From NCBI RefSeq assembly GCF_024790395.1, contig NZ_JAJISC010000003.1:310001-374000 (forward strand): a stretch of 64,000 nucleotides of DNA, written 5' to 3'. The position numbers were made by a program, and so were the translations under genes. The notes below the pieces were generated by a model. That model had not been told where the DNA came from and made no database searches. It was given only the letters and a program-made list of their open reading frames with translations. Shown here in pieces: positions 8,862 to 17,210 of the stretch (position 1 is its first letter; the number at the start of each line of letters is the position of its first letter). The stretch is from Halomonas dongshanensis. GTDB taxonomy: Bacteria > Pseudomonadota > Gammaproteobacteria > Pseudomonadales > Halomonadaceae.

Positions 8862-9977
8862 ATGAAAAGTATTCCTTGCATGATCATGCGCGGTGGAACA
8901 TCGCGTGGCCCCTTCATCCGCATGAGTGATTTGCCTCCGCAGCAAGATGAGCAGAGCAAAATACTCTTGAGCCTGATGGGATCGGGACATGCGTTGCAAG
9001 TCGATGGGGTCGGAGGTGGCGATCCACTGACGAGCAAGGTAGCTATCGTTGAGCGTTCTTCCCATCCGGATGCAGACGTTGACTATTTGTTTGCTCAGGT
9101 CGATGTGCTGAACAAGCGTGTCGACTTTACGCCCAATTGCGGCAATATGTTGTCGGCAGTAGGGCCTTACGCGCTTGAGACCGGTTTGGTCGACCCGCAG
9201 GAAGGAACTACGGTCGTTCGAGTGCGTAACCTCAATACCCAGCGTTTGATCGAGTGCTTGGTACCTACACCAGGTCGTCATGTTCAGTACGAGGGGGATA
9301 CGCGTATTAGTGGTGTTCCTGGAACTGCTGCCGGAATTCAATTGAGCTTTCTCGATATTATGGGTAGCAAAACGGGGAAGTTGTTACCCACCGGGCAGGT
9401 CAGTGAAGTTATCGATGATATAGCTGTGAGTTGCCTGGATGCTGCAACTCCTATCGTACTTCTACGCGCCTCGTCTATGGGTGTGAGCGGAAATGAAACG
9501 CCTGCCGAGCTTGATGCCCATCCCACACTGCTTACTCGATTAGAGTCGCTTAGGGTCGAGGCAGGCAAGCGTATGGGGCTGGGTGACGTTCGGGGGAAAG
9601 TGCTGCCCAAGGTGGTGCTGATTTCAGACTCGAAAACGCCTGAGAGTGCATTGAACGTCCGTTATTTCGTACCCAACCGATGCCACAAAGCGATAGCAGT
9701 CACTGGAGCAATTGCGGTGACGGCTGCTATCAACGTGCCAGGAACCATTGCCAATGAGCTTTTTGTTGAAGCAAAACAAATAACTACAACTGAGCTCCTT
9801 TCAAGCGTTACCCTTGAGCACCCTTCGGGCACGATAAATCTCACGGCAGAATACCGCCAGCAAAATCCTTTGGATCTAGCGCGGGTTTCTTTGCTGAGAA
9901 CTGCTCGAAAAATAATGAGTGGTGACGTTTTCTATCAACTTTCTGCTTCTACGGAAATGACTGTTGCTAGCCCGTAA
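8862..9977 (+). CDS. PrpF-family isomerase, 4-oxalomesaconate tautomerase-like
   Basis: A 371-residue protein of the PrpF/diaminopimelate-epimerase fold. It has the family start MIMRGGTSRGPFI, the DGVGGGDPLTSKVA motif and the cysteine-containing FTPNCGNMLSAVGPYALE. Overall it resembles GalD, which interconverts keto and enol forms of 4-oxalomesaconate in gallate breakdown, more than PrpF of the methylcitrate cycle. The neighbouring tricarboxylate-type transporter fits a role with an unsaturated di- or tricarboxylate. No ring-cleavage dioxygenase or hydratase gene is nearby, so the pathway is incomplete here. Ribosome site GGAG is 8 nt before the ATG. Confidence 0.8.
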   Translation: MKSIPCMIMRGGTSRGPFIRMSDLPPQQDEQSKILLSLMGSGHALQVDGVGGGDPLTSKVAIVERSSHPDADVDYLFAQVDVLNKRVDFTPNCGNMLSAVGPYALETGLVDPQEGTTVVRVRNLNTQRLIECLVPTPGRHVQYEGDTRISGVPGTAAGIQLSFLDIMGSKTGKLLPTGQVSEVIDDIAVSCLDAATPIVLLRASSMGVSGNETPAELDAHPTLLTRLESLRVEAGKRMGLGDVRGKVLPKVVLISDSKTPESALNVRYFVPNRCHKAIAVTGAIAVTAAINVPGTIANELFVEAKQITTTELLSSVTLEHPSGTINLTAEYRQQNPLDLARVSLLRTARKIMSGDVFYQLSASTEMTVASP

Positions 9978-10037
9978 AACGTGATGACTCACGGTAACAA
10001 CCACAATGCCACAATAAATGAAGACAGGAGTAGCGCC

Positions 10038-11156
10038 ATGACATGCCCAAACACGCCCTCTGCGTATCCTTTTTCCTTCCACTGCAAGCGTGCTCTACTA
10101 ACTATCGCTTGCTCAACGCTAGGATTTGTAAGCATTTGCGCATCTGCGGATGAAGTAACAGTGCCTAATACAATCCATTGGACGATACCTTTCGGGGTCG
10201 GCGGCGGAACGGATGTATGGGCACGTTTTTTCGCGCCGTGGATGAGCGAGAACATCGCCGGTAATCCCACTCTAGTGATCGATAACGTGCCAGGAGGCGG
10301 GTCAATAAATGGTAGCAACCTATTTGCCATGCGAGCTCAGCACGATGGCAGCCAATGGATAGGAACTTCTGCCTCTACTCAATACCCCGCCATGCTTGAA
10401 GACCGCCGTGTACGCTATGATTACACTGACTGGGCGCCTATTCTGGCAACGCCAACCGGGGGCGTAGTCTATGCTCAACCGAACTTGGGGAGTGACGCTG
10501 ACGCTATTCTGAAGGCCATGTCCGAGGGGAGGGTGAAATTCGCAGTACAAAGTCATACGGGATTGGAGCTCCCCGTACTTATCGCGCTAGATCTACTTGG
10601 CGCTGATGTTCAGGCTGTCTCGGGGATGCGCAGTCGTGGAGAAGGGCGGCTGGCCTTCGAGCGAGGTGAAGCCGATATCGATTTCCAAACCACCTCTGCT
10701 TACTTCAGTAGTGTGGAGCCGCTGGTAGAAAGTGGGCGTGCTATTCCTCTTTTCTCTCTAGGTGTTTTAAACGACGAAGGCGAGATTGTACGTGACCCAG
10801 CCTTTGCGGAACTGCCCACCTTTCTTGAAGTTTATGAGCGTCTGAACGGGGATGCGCCTGAAGGTCCTGCCTATGACGCTTTTCGAAAGTTCTTCGCGTC
10901 TGGCTTCACACTTCAAAAGATGATTTTGGTTCCGAGTGATACACCGACAGCGTTGATCGAAGAGTATCGCGAGGCCGCGAGGCGTTTTGTCGATACCGAA
11001 GCATTCGAGTCTGCAGCGGAAGCACAGCTCGGTCCATATACACCGGTAGTCGGTGATGTCGTAGAGCAGCACTTACAAGAGGCCATGTCGCTGAGTGATG
11101 AAACGCGTCAATGGCTGACGGAGTGGCTACGCGAACAGCATGGCGCACGTATCTAA
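10038..11156 (+). CDS. tctC: TctC-type periplasmic solute-binding protein
   Basis: Extracytoplasmic receptor of a tripartite tricarboxylate transporter. The 372-residue product starts with a signal peptide (basic KR followed by LLTIACSTLGFVSIC and cleavage near ASA-DE). The mature part shows the family features WTIPFGVGGGTDVWARFFAPW and a NVPGGGSING ligand loop. I place the start at the ATG at 10038 because AGGAG lies 7 nt upstream; a GTG at 9981 would give an unusually long leader. It follows the PrpF gene by 60 bp and precedes the permease, so all three are probably one operon. Confidence 0.85.
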   Translation: MTCPNTPSAYPFSFHCKRALLTIACSTLGFVSICASADEVTVPNTIHWTIPFGVGGGTDVWARFFAPWMSENIAGNPTLVIDNVPGGGSINGSNLFAMRAQHDGSQWIGTSASTQYPAMLEDRRVRYDYTDWAPILATPTGGVVYAQPNLGSDADAILKAMSEGRVKFAVQSHTGLELPVLIALDLLGADVQAVSGMRSRGEGRLAFERGEADIDFQTTSAYFSSVEPLVESGRAIPLFSLGVLNDEGEIVRDPAFAELPTFLEVYERLNGDAPEGPAYDAFRKFFASGFTLQKMILVPSDTPTALIEEYREAARRFVDTEAFESAAEAQLGPYTPVVGDVVEQHLQEAMSLSDETRQWLTEWLREQHGARI

Positions 11157-11181
11157 CTAGGAGTCGAGCGACAGAGAGATG

Positions 11182-11201
11182 AGCACCGCAGTCGCGGTGC
11201 T
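11182..11201 (+). promoter_or_regulatory. Stem-loop between tctC and tctA
   Basis: AGCACCGC (11182-11189) pairs with GCGGTGCT (11194-11201) around a 4-nt loop, followed by TATGTGTTTTTA. It could be an attenuator or 3-prime stabiliser that makes the binding protein more abundant than the permease. Confidence 0.6.
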
Positions 11202-11237
11202 TATGTGTTTTTACACCTACGATACGAGAGTCAAACC

Positions 11238-13169
11238 ATGTTAGAGGTTATTTTTTCGAGTCTGGGCCAGCTATTCACCGCCTCACACCTATTTTATATG
11301 ATGGTCGGGGTACTAATCGGTCTAGTGGTCGGTATCATTCCTGGATTGGGTGGTATTGCGGGCATGTCGTTACTACTGCCGTTTTTATACGGCATGGAGC
11401 CTTCTGTTGCTCTAGGCATGCTGATGGGGCTTGTTGCTGTAATTCCCACAGGTGATACTTTTGCTTCTGTATTGCTGGGCATACCCGGCTCCAGCGCTTC
11501 GCAGGCAACGGTGGTAGACGGTTTTTCGCTAGCTAAGAAAGGGCAGGCTGCTAGGGCTTTGTCGAGCGCATTCTTGTCGTCGTTGATTGGCGGATTGATG
11601 GGCGCTTTAGTACTAACGGCGTTCATTCTTGTGGCCCGCCCTATTGTGCTGTCGTTTTCCTCATCCGAACTTTTTATGCTCACACTACTTGGCCTTTCTA
11701 TGGTGGCTGTGCTTTCTGGAAAGGATCTGTTCAAGGGTTTAGTCGCTTGTGGATTTGGGCTCCTAGTGGGGACTATAGGCATGGCACCAGCCACAGGGGA
11801 GTTTAGGCTGCCGTTCGAGGTTGACTATTTGTATGACGGCCTGCCTCTAGTGGTAGTTGGCTTGGGCATCTTTGCGTTACCAGAAATCATTGATTTGCTG
11901 GTGAAGCGGGGTAGCATTGCTGAACAATCCTGTGAACTTGGCAAGGGGTGGCAGCAGGGTATGAAGGATGTTGTTCGCCAGCCGGGCCTTGTAGCGAGAT
12001 GTGCAGGTATTGGGAGCTTGATGGGCACGATTCCTGGTTTAGCGGGTTCGGTTGTCGATTGGCTCACTTATGGACATGCCGTTCAGAGTGCGAAGGATAA
12101 GTCCCAGTTTGGTAAAGGAGATATCCGGGGCGTGATTGCCCCCGAGTCGGCAAACAATGCCTGTGCATGCGGCGCCATGGTTCCTACGCTTTTGTTCGGT
12201 ATTCCGGGTTCAGGAACAGCGGCAGTATTTTTAGGAGGCCTATTGCTGTTAGGTTTGCAACCGGGCGTCAGCATGCTAGAAACCAATCTCGATCTCACTT
12301 ACACCATCATATGGTCACTTGCGCTCGCGAATATTTTGGGTGCAGCGCTCTGCTTGGGTTTGGCAAAGCCCGTTGCAAGCCTTACCCGTGTTCCCTTCGT
12401 TATTTTGGCGCCGATAATAACAATCCTTATCTTGTTTGCCGCCTATCAGGCAACTCGCTCTCTAGGCGATCTTTTTGCTTTAGGTGCGATCGGAGTACTT
12501 GGAGTGCTATTCAAACAAGCGAACTGGTCTCGACCAGCTTTTTTGATTGGCTTCGTTCTAGCACCTGGTGCCGAAGCATATTTCTATCAAGCTGCACAAT
12601 TTCAAGGAACGGAAGCTTTTATACGGCCTGGGGTCATCATTATTGGTTTAATGATTGCTGCCACCTTAATTATCCCTGCACTACGGCGCTATCTATCATC
12701 ACGCCGGTATGGAAATAGTGCTCATACATCAAACGCAGATTTACTATCACTGGGTACGATCGATGTCATACTCATGTCGGGCATGCTTGCAGTCGCTTTC
12801 TATACGTGGGTGGCATTTAGTGAGCTGTCTCTATTAGGAGGCATTATGCCGAGACTGGCAATCGCTATTATTGTGATCGCTTGTATTATCGAAATTTGTA
12901 GGACGGTATCAAGGCCCACACGTTGGCTGGCTCAACCATGTCGTCAGGCAGCAATGTGGGTTACAGGCTTCTTCCTGCTCATAGGAAGTATTATGCTATT
13001 GGGCTTCGTCATTACGGCGGCGATATTCTGTTTGATCTTTTTACTGTTAATCGCACGTGCTAAGCCCCTTGTGGCTGTCGGTATCACAGCGAGCATCACG
13101 CTTTTCCTTATTGGTATGGCTAATTTATTAACGCTGACGTACCCCACAGGAATACTCGCTTCACTTTGA
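11238..13169 (+). CDS. tctA: Fused TctA-TctB tripartite tricarboxylate permease
   Basis: Membrane component of the TTT transporter. Residues 1 to about 500 are TctA: the signature GLVVGIIPGLGGIAG, a second copy-like LMGTIPGLAGSVVDW and the conserved PESANNACACGAMVPTLLFGIPGSGTAA. TctA alone is about 500 residues; the extra C-terminal 140 residues (from about 505) contain four hydrophobic segments and look like TctB fused in frame. No separate tctB gene exists here, which agrees. Start at ATG 11238 (GAGAG upstream) rather than a TTG/GTG-like start at 11205. The gene is more A/T-rich than its flanks outside the island. Confidence 0.85.
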   Translation: MLEVIFSSLGQLFTASHLFYMMVGVLIGLVVGIIPGLGGIAGMSLLLPFLYGMEPSVALGMLMGLVAVIPTGDTFASVLLGIPGSSASQATVVDGFSLAKKGQAARALSSAFLSSLIGGLMGALVLTAFILVARPIVLSFSSSELFMLTLLGLSMVAVLSGKDLFKGLVACGFGLLVGTIGMAPATGEFRLPFEVDYLYDGLPLVVVGLGIFALPEIIDLLVKRGSIAEQSCELGKGWQQGMKDVVRQPGLVARCAGIGSLMGTIPGLAGSVVDWLTYGHAVQSAKDKSQFGKGDIRGVIAPESANNACACGAMVPTLLFGIPGSGTAAVFLGGLLLLGLQPGVSMLETNLDLTYTIIWSLALANILGAALCLGLAKPVASLTRVPFVILAPIITILILFAAYQATRSLGDLFALGAIGVLGVLFKQANWSRPAFLIGFVLAPGAEAYFYQAAQFQGTEAFIRPGVIIIGLMIAATLIIPALRRYLSSRRYGNSAHTSNADLLSLGTIDVILMSGMLAVAFYTWVAFSELSLLGGIMPRLAIAIIVIACIIEICRTVSRPTRWLAQPCRQAAMWVTGFFLLIGSIMLLGFVITAAIFCLIFLLLIARAKPLVAVGITASITLFLIGMANLLTLTYPTGILASL

Positions 13170-13215
13170 AGGTAAGCTACGCAGTAGCCAGTTAACGCAC
13201 CTCTTGGTAATACTG

Positions 13216-13261
13216 AAAAGAGCCACGCACGGATAGCCGCGCGTGGCTCTGCTGTTTTAAA
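13216..13261 (+). repeat. 46-bp direct repeat, copy 2 (contains terminator)
   Basis: Identical to 7595-7640. This copy abuts the 3-prime end of the dkgB-like gene (stop at 13279-13281), its presumed original position. Confidence 0.9.
13219..13258 (-). terminator. Bidirectional terminator between tctA and dkgB
   Basis: Same stem as at 7598-7637. For the minus-strand dkgB-like transcript the stem is followed by a T run (AAAA at 13216-13219 on the plus strand); for tctA it is followed by TTTT. Confidence 0.8.
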
Positions 13262-13278
13262 CGAGCGTCATTGGCGCT

Positions 13279-14088
13279 TTATTGATCCCACTTCGGGGCG
13301 AAGTCGGGGCTGGCTACTCGCTCACCGCGGTCGAGTTTGGCGATGGCGTCCATGTCTTCCTGGGAGAGCTCGAGCTTGAGCGCGTCCAGGTTGCTCTTGA
13401 GGTTTTTCTCCTTGGTGGAGGAGGGGAAGGTTGGGATGCCGCGCTGGTTAAGCCAAGCGATGGCGACTTGCGCGGGGTTGACCGCATACTTCTCGGCAAT
13501 GGCCTTGAGCGTGTCATCTTCGAGCACCTTGCCTACGGCTAGCGGCATGAAGGCGGTCGGGATGATGCCGTGATGCTCGCAGTGGGCGACCAGCTCGCGG
13601 TTTTGCAGGAAGGGATGCACCTCGATCTGGTTGGTCAGAATCTCTTCGGCGCCCAGAATCTTCACCGCTTGGTCGATCTGTGCCTTGGTGAAGTTGGAAA
13701 CGCCGATATGACGTGCTTTGCCTGCCTCTTTGACCTCTTTCAGCGCGGTCAAGTAGTCACGCATCGGTACTTCGTCATTGGGCGAAGGCCAGTGGATCAG
13801 TAGCAGATCGACGTAGTCGGTGCCGAGTTTTTTGAGGCTCTCATCCACGCTTGCCTTGAGCGCTGCGGGCTCCAACTGCTCCCACCACACCTTGGTGGTC
13901 AAGAAAATATCGCTACGCGGCACCGTGCTTGCCTTGATGGCGGCACCTACCTCGGCTTCGTTGTCATAAAACTGGGCGGTGTCGATATGCCGGTAGCCGA
14001 GCGTCAGTGCCGTGGTCACTGCGTGATGCAAGGTGTCGCCGGTCAGGCGAAAGGTTCCGAGGCCGGGGTTGGGAATATGCTTGGACAT
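13279..14088 (-). CDS. dkgB: 2,5-diketo-D-gluconate reductase B-type aldo/keto reductase
   Basis: NADPH-dependent aldo/keto reductase of 269 residues. The catalytic tetrad regions are visible: Asp in HIDTAQ, Tyr in FYDNEAEVG, Lys in TTKVW and His in LLIHWPSPNDE; the cofactor-binding PSSTKEKNLKSNLDAL is near the C-terminus. Length and the LLIHWPSPNDEV and TNQIEVHPFLQNRELV segments match E. coli DkgB closely. Likely roles are reduction of diketogluconate, methylglyoxal or small aldehydes. It stands alone and is convergent with the island. Confidence 0.87.
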   Translation of the reverse strand: MSKHIPNPGLGTFRLTGDTLHHAVTTALTLGYRHIDTAQFYDNEAEVGAAIKASTVPRSDIFLTTKVWWEQLEPAALKASVDESLKKLGTDYVDLLLIHWPSPNDEVPMRDYLTALKEVKEAGKARHIGVSNFTKAQIDQAVKILGAEEILTNQIEVHPFLQNRELVAHCEHHGIIPTAFMPLAVGKVLEDDTLKAIAEKYAVNPAQVAIAWLNQRGIPTFPSSTKEKNLKSNLDALKLELSQEDMDAIAKLDRGERVASPDFAPKWDQ

Positions 14089-14205
14089 CTTTACTCCTCA
14101 TCGGTGTTGAATCGATCAGTGATCAAGGTTCACCCCTAGACATGCGGGGATGGGCTCCTTAGTTCAAGGGTGGGTTAAAAATTAGCAGACGAAGCGGTTG
14201 GTTGG

Positions 14206-15387
14206 CTAAGCGCTAGCGAGAGGTGTCGCGTTACGCTGGTCGAGTCGGCCGGAGAGGCGCGTCAGCACCAGCGCAATGAGCACGATCAAGGCGCCGACCC
14301 AGGCAGTATCGGTTAGCGCCAAGTGGGTCACGACCTGGCCGCCGACCACTGAGCCAAGAGCAATGCCAATGTTGAATGCGGCAATATTGAGCCCCGAGGC
14401 CACGTCGACTGCTTCGGGCACGTAGCGTTCGGCTAGCTTGACCACATACACCTGGAGGCCAGGAACGTTGCCAAAGGCGAAGGCACCCCATACCAAAATC
14501 GTCAGCACGGCGGCAACGGGATGAACGACGGTCACGTTGAGCGCCAGCAGCACGACGGCCAAGCCGGTGAAGATCGACGTCAGGGCGCGAATTGGGCCCA
14601 TGCGATCGGCAAGCTTGCCGCCGTAGAGATTGCCGAAAGCAACCGAGACGCCGTACACCAGCATGATCAAACTGACCATCGAGGGGGCGAAGCCGGTGGC
14701 CTGCTCAAGAATCGGAGCTAAAAAAGTGAACGCTGTGAAGGTGCCGCCATAGCCCAGAATGGTAATGGCATAAACCAGCATCAAGCGCGGATGCGTGAGC
14801 ACTTTGAGCTGTTGGCGCAGCGTCGCAGGGGCGGCACGTTTGAGGTTGTTGGGAATCAGCAGGGCGCTACCGATCAGCGCGATCAGGCCAAGCGCCGAGA
14901 CGACCAAGAAGGTGTCGCGCCAGCCGAACGTTTGACCAATCCAAGTGCCGAGCGGTACGCCGGTGACCAGCGCCACGGTAAGCCCGGTGAACATGATGGC
15001 AATGGCGCTGGCTTCTTTGTCTCTGGCGACAAGACTGGTTGCAATGGTAGAGCCGATCGAGAAGAACACGCCATGCGCAAGGCCGGTCAGAATCCGCGCA
15101 GTGATGAGCGCGCCGTAGCTAGGCGCTTGCCAGGCCAGCAGGTTGCCAGCGATGAACAGCGCCATTAATCCTAGCAGTACCCACTTGCGGTTGAGGCGCC
15201 CGGTCAGGGCCGTGAGTACCGGCGCCCCTACGGCAACGCCTGCGGCGTAAAGGCTGACCAGCAGACCCGCCGAAGGCAGGCTAACGCTAAGGTCCTGGGC
15301 AATGGTAGGCACCAAACCGACGATCACGAATTCGGTGGTGCCGATGGCGAAGGCGCTGAGGGTAAGCGCCAATAGCGCAATAGGCAT
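14206..15387 (-). CDS. MFS transporter, DHA1 (AraJ/YdhP-like) exporter
   Basis: A 393-residue inner-membrane protein with 12 predicted helices. It begins MPIALLALTLSAFAIGTTEFVIVGLVPTIA, the characteristic first helix of the AraJ/YdhP drug:H+ antiporter group, and has the GRLNRKWVLLGLMALF motif A region after helix 2. The ATG at 15387 has an AGGAG site; the longer frame upstream overlaps the divergent promoter and is not used. The LysR gene immediately divergent probably regulates it. The substrate cannot be told from sequence. Confidence 0.85.
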   Translation of the reverse strand: MPIALLALTLSAFAIGTTEFVIVGLVPTIAQDLSVSLPSAGLLVSLYAAGVAVGAPVLTALTGRLNRKWVLLGLMALFIAGNLLAWQAPSYGALITARILTGLAHGVFFSIGSTIATSLVARDKEASAIAIMFTGLTVALVTGVPLGTWIGQTFGWRDTFLVVSALGLIALIGSALLIPNNLKRAAPATLRQQLKVLTHPRLMLVYAITILGYGGTFTAFTFLAPILEQATGFAPSMVSLIMLVYGVSVAFGNLYGGKLADRMGPIRALTSIFTGLAVVLLALNVTVVHPVAAVLTILVWGAFAFGNVPGLQVYVVKLAERYVPEAVDVASGLNIAAFNIGIALGSVVGGQVVTHLALTDTAWVGALIVLIALVLTRLSGRLDQRNATPLASA

Positions 15388-15596
15388 CGAGTTACTCCTG
15401 TGAGAGGGCGCCGCACAATGCGACTTGACGGCGTGCAGTCTGGCGGAAGAGACTTTTTCGATAAACGTGACTATTTGAGAAACACCTTTGTGATTATCGA
15501 GAAAATTGAGGTTGCCGAGAAAATCAGCAACGTGGCTATACAGAAGCGGATTGATTCGGTGGTTTGCACAGCATCGATGGCCAGCGGAGAGCGACG

Positions 15597-16481
15597 GTGA
15601 AAACACGTTCGGATGATCTCGAATTGCTGCTAGCGGTCGTGGATAGCGGTGGTTTTAGCGCGGCAGCCGTACGCCTGGACGTTCCGGTAGCGCGTATCTC
15701 GCGCGCGATCCAGCGCTTGGAGCAGCGCCTCGACGTCCCTTTGTTGAATCGCACGACGCGCAGCGTGGCACTCACCGATGAGGGCAGCCGTTTCGTAGCC
15801 GACGTGCGTGAGGGGCTCGAACGACTGAATGCGGCAGAGGAGTCGCTCGCGCTAACACGTGGAGAGCCTGCCGGACGGCTTCGCGTGGACGCCGCGAGCC
15901 CCTTTGCTCTGCATCAGTTAGTGCCGCTGGTGGGAGAGTTTCGGCAACGTTATCCCGGAATCGAGTTGGAGCTTTCCGCCAGCGACGACATCATCAACCT
16001 GCTGGAACAGCGCACCGATGTCGCCATTCGAATCGGCGCCTTGACCGATTCGACCTTGCACGCGCGGGCCTTGGGCCGCTCTCGCCTCTACCTCGTGGCA
16101 AGCCCTGGTTATCTTGCACGCGCGGGAATGCCAGCGTCAGTGGCAGCACTAGAGCAGCATCAGCTCATTGGCTTTCTAGCCCCAAGTAGTCTCAATCGGT
16201 GGCCGGTAGAAGGGCTGGATGAGGAAGTCATCCCAACGCTATCCGCTTCCAGCGGTGAGGTGATACGTCAGCTCTGTCTCGCGGGAGAAGGAATCGCCTG
16301 TTTGTCCAACTTCATGGTGGGCAACGATATCGCTAACGGAGATCTCCACCTCGTGCTGCCCGAGGCTATGCGCCATGGCGGTCCACGAGAACTGGTGCAA
16401 GCCGTCTACTATCGCAACACGGCGATGTCAGCGCGTATTCAGGCATTTTTAGACGTGATCGCGCCGATGTTGAAGCTATGA
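15597..16481 (+). CDS. LysR-family transcriptional regulator
   Basis: A 294-residue LTTR with N-terminal HTH (DLELLLAVVDSGGFSAAAVRLDVPVARISRAIQRLEQRL) and a PBP2_CrgA-like effector domain (LRVDAASPFALHQLVPLV, RTDVAIRIGALTDS). It starts at GTG 15597 with GGAGA 8 nt upstream; an in-frame TTG at 15564 has no such site. It is divergent from the MFS exporter with a 209-bp spacer containing CGATAA and TTATCG in dyad arrangement at about 15459-15501, a possible operator. Confidence 0.87.
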   Translation: MKTRSDDLELLLAVVDSGGFSAAAVRLDVPVARISRAIQRLEQRLDVPLLNRTTRSVALTDEGSRFVADVREGLERLNAAEESLALTRGEPAGRLRVDAASPFALHQLVPLVGEFRQRYPGIELELSASDDIINLLEQRTDVAIRIGALTDSTLHARALGRSRLYLVASPGYLARAGMPASVAALEQHQLIGFLAPSSLNRWPVEGLDEEVIPTLSASSGEVIRQLCLAGEGIACLSNFMVGNDIANGDLHLVLPEAMRHGGPRELVQAVYYRNTAMSARIQAFLDVIAPMLKL

Positions 16482-16607
16482 GGTATTAGTTCTCCAAGCG
16501 CTACGCCGGTGACGCCGTGCTGGCATCGACAGGCGCTTTGCTCTACGCTGGCGGGCTTTGTAAGCCCGCTACTGATGGGGCGCACCGAGCGAGAGAGCTT
16601 AAGCGAA

Positions 16608-17183
16608 ATGAAGGTCGTACATATCAAAGAAGGGCCCCAGCGCGATGCTTGCTTGGCCAAGCTGTGTGCCGAAATCTATGGCCGCTCTGCCGGGCTTTCG
16701 CCGCTGGTGCTGTTCACCGGCGTCAACGAAGTGTGGTTTCAGGTCGACTCGGCGCGGCTTTGGGCGTTGGTGGGGCGTGGCGGCGAGATACAGGCGCTGG
16801 CGCTACTGGTACTCGACGAGCACGGTGAGGGCGTGACCCTACTGCATGCCTGCAGTTTGACCAGTGCAAGCGATGGTAGCGATCCCAAACAGCGACTCAT
16901 CACCGAACTCGCTACCAAGGCACCGCTGCGCGTGGATGCCAATACCGTCGAAGGCGAGGCGTACTACCGCCAGGCGGGAATTCGCGACTGGCGCGATGGT
17001 GAAGGCGGCGCGCGTATTGGCCTAGGCCCGCGTCATCCGGCGCAGAAAAACCAAGCCCTGGCGGCAACGCTCACTCTCGATGAAACCGCCATTCTGCGCC
17101 GCTTCAAGCACGATGTGCTGGCCTTCGATGCGCAAAAGCAGCGCTTCATTCAGAGCCTGGATGCCTTTCCCGTGACGCTGTAG
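16608..17183 (+). CDS. Conserved-looking protein of unknown function
   Basis: A 191-residue cytoplasmic protein that I cannot assign. The middle part (NEVWFQVDSARLWALVGRGGEIQALALLVLDE) followed by an EGEAYYRQAGIRDW segment is reminiscent of an acetyltransferase-like fold but no acetyl-CoA loop is evident, so this is only a hint. I choose ATG 16608 (GAGAGAG about 10 nt upstream). It lies between a LysR gene and the convergent VWA gene and has core-like codon use. Confidence 0.6.
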   Translation: MKVVHIKEGPQRDACLAKLCAEIYGRSAGLSPLVLFTGVNEVWFQVDSARLWALVGRGGEIQALALLVLDEHGEGVTLLHACSLTSASDGSDPKQRLITELATKAPLRVDANTVEGEAYYRQAGIRDWRDGEGGARIGLGPRHPAQKNQALAATLTLDETAILRRFKHDVLAFDAQKQRFIQSLDAFPVTL

Positions 17184-17210
17184 GCGCTTTCGATCCACCT
17201 TCTTGTCTTC

